From Cystobasidiopsis lactophilus (taxonomy: Eukaryota; Basidiomycota; Agaricostilbomycetes; Agaricostilbales; Chionosphaeraceae), in assembly GCA_001599975.1 (NCBI GenBank), contig BCIO01000004.1, positions 405,904 through 469,903 on the forward strand: a DNA stretch of 64,000 nt, written 5' to 3'. The notes below the pieces were generated by a model, which saw only the letters and a program-made list of their open reading frames with translations, ran no database searches and had not been told where the DNA came from. Position 1 is the first letter of the stretch. The number at the start of each line of letters is the position of its first letter. A program made the translations under genes and the position numbers. Of the stretch, positions 56,675-64,000 are shown piece after piece.

Positions 56675-57990
56675 TTGGAGTCTTCAAAGGCGATGGGAGG
56701 GGAAGAAGAGGCAAGAATGCCTCTCTGCCGCGGTCGGCGAGCCTTCCGACTGCTGGGTTGTGGCTTTCTGACATTGCTGTATTACTCTACATGCTAGCTA
56801 GCTGGCCCGCTTGCTCCGGCCCGGCGCCTGGGATCTGTTTTGACAGTGCTTTGCCCGCCCGCCAAGCTCGACGTCGACGCGCTCTTAATTAATGTCTCGC
56901 CACTCTGCTTCTTTCGCTGTACAAGGGTCATCAAATGCTCTCTGATTGCATGGCATGACTCTCGTGGCGTGTGATCGCGCGACCGCTAAAGCTGGACTGT
57001 GACTGAGGCCCGCTTTTCCAGGTTCAACACCCGCGTTGAGCGCACACCATTGTGCAGAGCTCGTATTCAGCCATGACAAAGCTGATGATACTTGAACATG
57101 ATCCCATTGGGCCAAGGGAGCTGCTCGAAGGAGCTGAGGCGCTGCCTGCTCTGACAAGTTTCAGACGAATCTCGCTCGAAGCCTGAGCGGCGCTGCGCGT
57201 GCGCCCCTCTGCTCTCGCTCCCCTTGATCATGATTTAGAGCTTTCTCATTAAATCACCGCTTTCAGACGAATCTCTCTTGCTCGGCTTCTGCTCTCAAAG
57301 ACCTGATCTCGAATGTGAGCGGGCATTTCCGCGCATCCAAAGGTCTATTCATCAAGGAGGCAAGCCTTCACTGAACTGACCTCAATAAAAACCACTCATT
57401 TCATCCTCGCTCTTAAGGCAAAGTCCACGAGGACGCGATTCGAAGAACTTCGTGTCAACTTGGCCCGGCACCACCAACTATACGATAAGCATATCGTAAT
57501 CCTGAATGAATTCGAAAGCCTGTTGGCGCAAGTAAGAGTCTTCTGTTTCACTATGGCCCATACAAACCTAACTTATATCGCATGCGTAGATTTGCGATTT
57601 GTTAACTTGATCGCTTTGGGCAAGGTTCAATCGCCTACGCCAGCTCACTGCGCACTCCTGAGTCCTCCCATTTTCTTTGAGAAGCCTTCAGGTGTTAGGT
57701 TAGGCTGGCTCGCCTATCGATAGCAAATTGGCAAAGACGCTTTTGCCACCCCCGCTACTTTGAAACTTTGTTGACTTTCCTTTCCCCTATTGATCTCTTG
57801 ACGAATCGCCGCGCCCATCATAGGCTTGGAGAGCTCCAGAATCAAGCACACAGCCTCTGCCACCTCCAAACACAGCGCCGTGGAAATGACGTGTGAGACC
57901 GAAGGTGAAACCGAGGCTGGCACACGAGCGGCGATCTTTTTTGGGGGAGCTTCTTTTCCTGGACTCACTCCACCTGACGCCTAGAGCCCA
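56675..57990. other. 1.3-kb divergent intergenic region
   Basis: Shared upstream region of the E2 (minus) and the first GT32 gene (plus). It contains AGCTAGCTGG and TTAATTAA stretches, a duplicated TTTCAGACGAATCTC segment (about 57161 and 57263) and TTTGCCACC at 57742. A plus-strand frame at 57460-57723 has no domain. No gene called. Confidence 0.45.
57742..57750 (-). promoter_or_regulatory. PACE-like element (TTTGCCACC)
   Basis: Exact match about 240 bp upstream of the first GT32 gene. Confidence 0.4.
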
Positions 57991-59584
57991 ATGTCTGGTC
58001 GTTTATGGACTAGCAGATCACCATCGCCCAGGGATTCGACCGACGCCCTGCTGCCGGGCGAGACCTACGACCAAGAAAGCGCAGCCTCGGACAATGAAAT
58101 CACCTCTTGGCCCTCGCCTCGCCCACGCTGGTCCAGGCTCAAGACCTTTCCGAAGCTCAGAACCGTTTCCTTCGGCTTGATCTTGATCGTAGTGCTGGCG
58201 TCTTTCGCTGGCGGGTCCGCTTTGGCTTGGAAACAGCACCAACGGGCGGCCGTCTCCAAGGTCCTTCACACCGATGGCCTGGACTCATTCACTCCAATTC
58301 CGGACTTGGAAGCCAGGCTGAATGCGCAAATGGATGCGTTCGAAAGGAAGCACCGAGTGGGCGCAGACGATGGGTCGACGTGGAGGAAACGCATCTGGGC
58401 GACGTGGAAGAACGGTGACGACTTTGCCCGGAACAAAGCTTCCTGGCAAAACCTCAACCCAGGGTGGAGATACGAGGTGCGCTTAGTGGCCGGCTGCTTG
58501 GCTTTGAGCTGACCCCTGTGACAGCTGCTCTTGGATGACACCGCGGACGAGCTAGTCCGAGAGCTCTTTCAAGACGATGTGCCAGAAGTGTATCAAGCAT
58601 GGAGGAGCTACAAGTTGCCGGTCCTCAAAAGCGATCTGCTCCGCTACCTGTTGACGTGGGCGCGTGGAGGCCTCTACTCAGACATGTTCGTTTTTCATGC
58701 TCGGCTGTCAGACTACGGCCGTCTCTAACCTTAGCTCTGTGCGATTCAGCGATATCACTTGCGTAGGTGTCGTATGCTAGAGCCCTGGCTGGTCCTCACG
58801 AGCATCAGCAGATCAAGAACATTTCTGGTTGGATTCCATCAGAACTCTGGGAAACGCCTGGCATTCACACGATGTGAGTAAACCTCCTGAAGAAGCTGTC
58901 AGCATCTCATTCAAAGCCCTTCCGCGCAGCGCTGGTACTGAAATGTAGGGCCTTTCTTCATCTGCCTTAGCTGAGGTCGAACTAACCTAAGCAACAGCGA
59001 TCACCTGAACGCAACAGAGAAGCAGATGAACAGATGGGAGTGGACCAGACCATTTCAGTTTGCTCAGGTGCGTCCCATCCTGACGGCGGGCGAGGCCCTA
59101 TTTAACCGCGTGGCAAAACAGTACGCCATGCTGACGAAGCCTTTTGCGCCCTCGTCACGGCGAGCCATCATCTACACCATCAGTCGCTCTTACCGTGAGA
59201 ACTCGTCTGGGACGAAGATGACAACCGGCTGATGCGAGTGGCAAAGACTTGATGCGGCTGCAAAATGTGTCGACCATCGCTGATGTGCAATGGAGCCGAT
59301 ACGATGTACTGCGCGTGTCTGGACCTGAAGTTTGGACGCAAGCGGTGCTGGACTCTATGACCACCTCGCAACCTTCGCGCCAGACCTGGCTCGAGTTTTC
59401 GCGGCAAAAGGAGCCGGTGGTGAACAGGAACGTCGTGGTGCTTCCCATCGACGCCATGGGCTCCAGTCAACCCCACTCTGGCTCTACTTCTCACAAGAAC
59501 AACCCCTCGGTGGTGCTGCGGCACACAGCCAACGGCTCTTGGAAGAAGGGGGCGCCCAACCTGCGAAAGTGGTGGCGTCTCTGA
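57991..59584 (+). CDS. GT32 glycosyltransferase (DXD sugar-binding type), copy 1
   Basis: Type II membrane glycosyltransferase related to Och1/Mnn-type GT32 enzymes. The cytosolic N-terminus contains TDALLPGETYDQES. The anchor is SFGLILIVVLASFAGGSALA, followed by a stem with DLEARLNAQMDAFERKHRV. The catalytic region has KRIWATWKN, NPGWRYE, VYQAWRSYKLPVLKSDLLRY and ARGGLYSD|IDITC, where splicing restores the DxD motif (DID). HTI-AGTEI-DHLN follows, spanning a 15-nt exon at 58931-58945, then WEWTRPFQFAQ, YAMLTKPFAPSSRRAI and WLEFSRQKEPVVNRNVVVLP. It ends KGAPNLRKWWRL at TGA 59582-59584. Sugar specificity unknown. Confidence 0.87.
58931..58945 (+). other. 15-nt exon in GT32 copy 1
   Basis: CGCTGGTACTGAAAT between CGCGCAG and GTAGGG encodes AGTE of HTIAGTEIDHL. 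The equivalent exon in copy 2 (60838-60852) is also 15 nt. Confidence 0.65.
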
Positions 59585-59932
59585 GTCTGCATTCACTTGT
59601 ATAACCTCGACCGCATCGTTTCTTTAGACTTCAGCATTGTACTGCATTTTAGATACACACGCTTGCTTACCAGCTTTTGCCACTTTGACGCCTGATTGCA
59701 ATTCAACTTGTCAAGGCTGAGGCTCCCAAAGCCGACTTGTTGCGCTTAGACCGAGCATTTACAATAACACCCGTTTGAGGAAGGGCCAGCATTTCCCTCC
59801 GTCTTTAGGCTGATATAATGACTTGGACTCCTCGACCGGCGCGGCGCTCATCTCTAGAAGAAACGCACAGGGAAACGCCTTCCCATCCCTTCCTTCCGCA
59901 GACAACCGCCTCTGCGCCCTCCTTGCCGCGGA
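59585..59932. other. Spacer between the GT32 paralogs
   Basis: 348 bp with TTTGCCACT (near-match) at about 59678. No gene; a short plus frame at 59818 overlaps the copy 2 start in another frame. Confidence 0.4.
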
Positions 59933-61489
59933 ATGATCACTTTGAAGTGGCTAGAGAAGTTCTCCTCGCGCCGGCTCTCGACCGACTCCTTGCTGCCCAA
60001 GCCGGACTTGCCCTCTTCCGAGAACGAAGCTTCCTTGTGGCGACCTTTTCGGCGATGTCTGCGCTTGCGAATTGCACCTAGACTTCAAGCTGTTCTATTT
60101 GTCGTGATCCTGTTCGTTTTTGTGACCGTTTCGAGCGCCCTCGGCATCCGCCAGCACCGCCGAGCTCTCGCCAACCTTGCCAGCTTGGAAGCGTATACCA
60201 GCGCTTCGAGCTACGTCCATATGGACAGCCAGACCCAGTTCAGGCCTGTAACTGATGTAGAAGCCCGCCTAAATGCGCAGATGGATGCCTTCGAGCGGAC
60301 TCACCGAGCGCCTCGGAATGGGTCGACGTGGCCGAAGAGGATCTGGCAGACGTGGAAGAACCGGCGCGACTACGACGTTGAAAGGTCTTCTTGGAGAGAC
60401 CTCAACCCAGGGTGGCGCTATGAGGTTTGTTCTCCTCCTCTTTTCCTCCCTTTGGTCTGCAGCTGATCGGTTCCGCTCAATGGACAGTTGCTCTTAGACG
60501 AAGCGGCCGACCAACTTGTTCAAGACTTGTTTCAAATTGAAGTGCCGGAGATATACGAGGCTTGGACTAGCTACTCGTTACCCGTGCTCAAGGCCGACGT
60601 GTTGCGCCTGCTTTTGACTGGGGCGTTTGGCGGGCTCTACGTTGACGTTGATATCACTTGCGTTCGTTCTCTCATTGCATTGTATCAAGGTATACAAGCA
60701 ATTTGAAAGGCTGAACAGGTCAAGCCTATCGACGACTGGATCCCGCCAGGGTGGTGGCAAAACCCAGATGTGCATACCCTGTGAGTACCCCTCGAGCCAC
60801 GAGCTTGCCTAGCTCAAGAAATGCTTTGTCGATATAGAGTAGGCACTGAGATGTGAGTCTTGCCTGAACACCCCCTCTCACGACTCACGCGCTCTCGCAG
60901 TGATGACCTGAGCATGTGGCAAGGTCAAATGGACGCTTGGGAGTGGACTCGGCCATTCCAGTTCGCCCAGGTATGTTGGATGCTCTGCAAGAACAGGAGA
61001 AACCCTTGCTCATATGGTCAACAGTACGCTATGCTAACGAAACCCTTTGCGCCATCCGCCCGCCGAGCCATTGTGTACGCCATCAGCCGGTCTCACTGTA
61101 TGTTATTCCTTCCATCTACCAACGACAAAAGCACTAACTAGAAGGGAAGACCTGGCCCGTTTGCAGGGTGTCCCGCTGGCCCGAGTCGTTTGGAGCCGCT
61201 GGGATGTCCTCCGCATCACCGGCCCCGAAACTGGACCTCGGCCGTTTTGCAGTCTCTGACGACCTCTCAATCTGACCTGACCACCTGGAAAGAGTTCTCT
61301 CAGCGAAAAGAGCCGGTCCTCGATCGAGGAGTGGTCATCCTTCCCATCGACGCTATGGGCTCAGGCCAACCTCACTCCGGATCTACTCCTTCAAAAAATA
61401 ATCCAAGCGTTGTTTTGAAGCATAAAGCAAAAGGGTCGTGGAAGAAGACGGCGCCCAACTTGCTCAAGAGCTGGAGGCCTCCCTTTTGA
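59933..61489 (+). pseudogene. GT32 glycosyltransferase copy 2, with a 1-nt frameshift
   Basis: Tandem paralog of 57991-59584. It starts MITLKWLEKFSSRRLSTDSL and has the membrane anchor QAVLFVVILFVFVTVSSALG. VEARLNAQMDAFERTHRAPR, KRIWQTWKN, NPGWRYE, YSLPVLKADVLRLLL and GGLYVDVDITC (DVD) follow. A 15-nt exon (60838-60852) gives HTLVGTEIDDL, then WEWTRPFQFAQ and YAMLTKPFAPSARRAI. At about 61226-61232 GGCCCCGAAACTGGACCTCG lacks one base relative to copy 1 (GPEVWT). The frame runs from DVLRITGPE into a premature stop near 61259, while the other frame continues WTSAVLQSLTTSQSDLTTWK to SWKKTAPNLLKSWRPPF. No intron consensus covers the change. Recent pseudogene or assembly error. Confidence 0.75.
60838..60852 (+). 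other. 15-nt exon in GT32 copy 2
   Basis: AGTAGGCACTGAGAT between GATATAG and GTGAGT encodes VGTE of HTLVGTEIDDL; same size and position as in copy 1. Confidence 0.65.
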
Positions 61490-61605
61490 CTCTCCTTCCT
61501 CTCTGCCCTCCCATCGTTCCCTTCAGCATCCTTTTTGTGCATTCAGTCTTTCAGTGCAAAACGGCCACTAGATGCAATGAAGCTTTTACCGGCAACCACC
61601 ACTGA

Positions 61606-61614
61606 TTTGCCACC
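61606..61614 (-). promoter_or_regulatory. PACE-like element (TTTGCCACC) before the UBA gene
   Basis: Exact match just upstream of the Rad23-like UBA gene. RAD23 is a known Rpn4/PACE target in yeast, which makes this occurrence notable. Confidence 0.45.
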
Positions 61615-61646
61615 CGTTCCGCTTTCCCGCCTCGGCGACCTTCAAG

Positions 61647-63132
61647 CTTGAAGCTGAGCAAGAGCGTCGACGTCGCCCTTCCTTGGCTCCCTCTCTTGAC
61701 ACCTCGCTCGCCAGTCTTGGAAGAGATCAGCCTTCGTGCCCTCAGTTGGAGGTCGCCATCGCCGAAATGACAAGCATGGGCTTTGAGAGGGAGCAGGTCG
61801 TCCGCGCTCTCAGAGCCGGTTTCTACAATCCAGAAGCTGCCGAGTATCTCATGACTGTACGTTGATCTCGGCCCTAATCGAGATAGAGCGGAAGCTGACA
61901 ACGAGCCAACCAGGGCATTCCGGATCACTTGCTCGCTACCGCCAATGCTCAGCCCGCAGCTCCAGCTGGGGCACCCGCTGCTTCTGGCTCTCCAGCTGCG
62001 CCTGCCGCCGCCGCTCCGACACCAGCTGCACCTGCCGCCCCCGCTTTTGCCCAGCCAGACCTTGTCGTCTACATGACGCAGGTAAATGTCTTTGAAGCAC
62101 TGATGAGCTCGAGTTTACCTACTGATGTATTTCTGATGCAAGGGACGAGCAGGAGCACCGGGCCCTCCAATTCCTTCCACGCCTATGCCAGCCTCAAGTG
62201 ATGACCGCTTCCTGGTGCGCTATCACCAGGATGACGGGCAGATCAGAGTTATTGGCGATCGCCATCCTATCTATAAGCTTGTTGACTCTGTTCGGGCGGT
62301 CGTGATGGATGGCACACGGGCTTTGACGGCTCTGGCAAAAGTCGCCATGGGCGATCCAGACGGCGACCCAACCACCATCCCCGACAACGAGCTGGAGCCT
62401 CTCCGCGTGAATTGTCGAAACGTGCGTTCATTGATACTGCGGGATGTTAAAATGGCCTTACACGTCATTCAGTACTTGCGCGACTGGTTCCCAAATGTTG
62501 ACTTCCGACCAACGGACGGCGAGTGGGCCTCCACAGCCAGACGCAGCTCCGACTGGTGGCTGTCCGACCCTTACCCAGAAGGGCGGCAGTGTCGGCAGAA
62601 GATTGCCCTCTCGCGCCAACTTCTCCAGGCGTATCTAGCCGCGGCAGCACCCGGCTCCACCACCTCGCACCTCCTTTCTCTCATCTCGGCTCTTATTGTC
62701 ATCGTACTGATGCACGAGATCGCCCCTGTCATCCGAGCCGCCTTTGGAACCACGGTTCAAAAAAGCCACAGCGGCGCCTGGATTGAAGAGCAGCTACTTG
62801 GGGGGCGCTTGGTCGCTCATTGGCGAAGGAAAGAAGATGTGTGGTCGTTCGCTGACCTCGCGGCGCTGTCACTCCAAAGTCAAAGCTCGAGAATCAACCA
62901 AGCAATCCAGATCGTGCCGATCAGCATTTCGGGTGTGTCTCTCAAGTCCTTGGCGTTTATCGCGAAGCTCACCTTTATCCCAGATCAAACGTGGTTGGAC
63001 GATGTCAGCCAAGGAGCTTGGGCTGTGTCGGCTTTGTCGCCGCCCTCACCACAACTGGCACCCATCCCCATTTGGGCGATACCAGGGTTGGTTGATGTCG
63101 TGGGGCAAGAAATAGCCTTTTTTGTGCTTTAA
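61647..63132 (+). CDS. Rad23-like UBA protein fused to an unknown domain
   Basis: An open frame LEAEQERRRRPSLAPSLDTS leads into VAIAEMTSMGFEREQVVRAL and RAGFYNPEAAEYLMT. An intron (GTACGT...ACCAG) is followed by GIPDHLLATANAQPAA, which is the first UBA domain of Rad23 with its GIP ending and Ala/Pro linker. No ubiquitin-like domain precedes it; the first in-frame ATG is 61767, so the true start is unresolved. After a second intron the protein changes to an unrelated sequence: DDRFLVRYHQDDGQIRVIGD, LRDWFPNVDFRPTDGEW, HLLSLISALIVIVLMHEIAP and KSHSGAWIEEQLLGGRLVAH. It ends VVGQEIAFFVL at TAA 63130-63132. A likely in-frame intron spans about 62422-62474. Confidence 0.6.
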
Positions 63133-63280
63133 AAATGGCATGGCATGATGTGGTGTGGAGTGGTGAGTTTGGGACCTCTCGCGTTTAAGATCATCTTGAA
63201 CGAATGCTTTAGTGTTAATGTTGGTCTTCTCACAGATTCGACTGGTCTTCGGTGGTGGTGGTGTGCATGATCCCCAGCTT
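63090..63280. repeat. Right-end direct repeat, copy 1
   Basis: Segment with GGGCAAGAAATAGCCTTTT, TGGTGTGGAGTGGTGAGTTT, then AAGATCATCTTGAACGAATG and CTCACAGATTCGACTGGTCTTCGG; it recurs about 705 bp downstream. Confidence 0.6.
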
Positions 63281-64000
63281 TTGCATGCTGTGTGGCAGAC
63301 CGGAAAGAGGTGGTGAGCGTGGCGCGCTCCCCTTTCCGACATTTCAGGCTGACGGTCTCCTTCTTGCGACGCCATCTCACAGCTATCACCCTAGGTTTCC
63401 TGTTCAAACCCTAACGTGCACTGGGGCCTGGTGCGACTATGGCAAAAACTACAAGCTGCAAATTGCCACTGAGGTGCGACGGGTCACAAATGCCGGTGCG
63501 TGTCCTCTTGCCTTTAGTTCCGGAAGCGTAACTTGACAATCTTGAGAAAATACCCCAGAGCACCTGAGGGAGAGCCTGCAAAGGGAGAGTTTAGGTGCGA
63601 GGTCGTCTTTAACGTCGGAAGACAAGTGCGCGTGCGTTCCATGTCCCCTTCCTCATTGACCTTTCCCCGAAGATCTTACCTTCGCGACATTGCTGCACAG
63701 GTGGAGACACGCTATGCTGCTTCAAACCGCTTCAGTGAGTTCGGGAGCACCACCTGAGATCTTGCTGGGAAAGTTCTCAGTAAGCACTGGCTTCGCAGTT
63801 GCAATCAAGGTCGATGGTCGCGGCCAAGAAACAGCCTTTGTGTGCTTCAAAGAAGCGAGGGAGGTGTGCTGTGGTGTGGAGTGGTGAGTTTGGAGTTCTC
63901 CCTTAAGATCAACTAGAACGAATGTGTCTGATGGTCTGAAGTTCTACTCACAGATTTTGGGACTGGTCTTCGGATTCGTGTGCCTGATATGAGGTTTTTT
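63133..64000 (+). other. Probable exons of a further gene running off the window
   Basis: Plus-strand stretches FPVQTLTCTGAWCDYGKNYK (about 63398-63470), KYPRAPEGEPAKGEFRCEVV (about 63550-63620) and KVDGRGQETAFVCFKEAREV (about 63808-63870) look coding but are not joined confidently. The last aligns in frame with the end of the UBA gene (VDVVGQEIAFFVL), so this is a partial duplicate of that 3' region. Confidence 0.4.
63800..63990. repeat. Right-end direct repeat, copy 2
   Basis: Matches copy 1 at about 705-715 bp spacing: GGCCAAGAAACAGCCTTTG, TGGTGTGGAGTGGTGAGTTT, AAGATCAACTAGAACGAATG and CTCACAGATTTTGGGACTGG. Confidence 0.6.

Noticed and set aside
61575-61646. Possible start MKLLPATTTDLPPVPLSRLG for the UBA gene
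   Set aside because: It hits a stop (TGA) and is out of frame with the UBA exon. No intron with good signals joins them.

Overview
The window looks like nuclear DNA of an intron-rich, moderately GC-rich fungus. Nearly every gene is cut by short introns (about 45-80 nt) with GT(R)AGT-type donors, CTAAC/CTGAC-like branch sites and CAG/TAG acceptors. The gene set (Kre2-type GT15, GT32, GH17, LtrA, Dbr1, Vba/Fnx-like MFS, FGD-type RhoGEF) is fungal. The architecture fits a basidiomycete, perhaps Pucciniomycotina/Microbotryomycetes, but that placement is inference. There are no convincing tRNA, rRNA, CRISPR, plasmid or viral features. Two N bases (31535, 31544) show this is a draft assembly.

Layout. 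1-4.3 kb: end of an unknown gene, a Cyc2/cytochrome-b5-reductase-like flavoprotein and two small unknown genes. 4.9-8.3 kb: tandem pair of unknown, possibly GNAT-like genes, the second with a 1-nt frameshift. 8.7-21.6 kb, all on +: GPI-anchored GH17 glucanase, secreted Cys-rich protein, LtrA-family membrane protein, MFS transporter, short-chain dehydrogenase, acidic coiled-coil protein. 21.9-33.7 kb, mostly -: NDUFA4-like subunit, then four tandem copies plus one outlying member of an unrecognised gene family, with DBR1 on + between the fourth and fifth. 34.6-36.8 kb: GT15 mannosyltransferase. 37.1-41.6 kb, -: two SMP-30/gluconolactonase-like paralogs and a BAHD-type acyltransferase. 42.5-52.3 kb, +: Pro-rich membrane protein, AIF/FSP1-like oxidoreductase, nitronate monooxygenase, DH-PH-FYVE RhoGEF, APH-like kinase. 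52.6-56.7 kb: Cys/His-repeat protein, unresolved coding stretch, bHLH factor, UBC7-type E2 (-). 58.0-61.5 kb: tandem GT32 pair, the second with a 1-nt frameshift. 61.6-64 kb: Rad23-like UBA protein joined to an unknown domain, then a partly duplicated tail.

Three themes stand out. (1) Very small exons (3, 6, 7, 8, 7, 11, 13, 15 and 15 nt) are needed to restore conserved protein motifs in six genes or gene pairs. (2) The 9-mer GGTGGCAAA/TTTGCCACC, identical to the yeast Rpn4/PACE site, occurs at least 11 times in probable promoters. (3) Local tandem duplication is frequent: GNAT-like pair, five-member unknown family, SMP-30 pair, GT32 pair and the right-end repeat. Two of the second copies are broken.

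Splice models were built by hand from consensus sites and reading-frame continuity, without transcripts, so exon edges are predictions.
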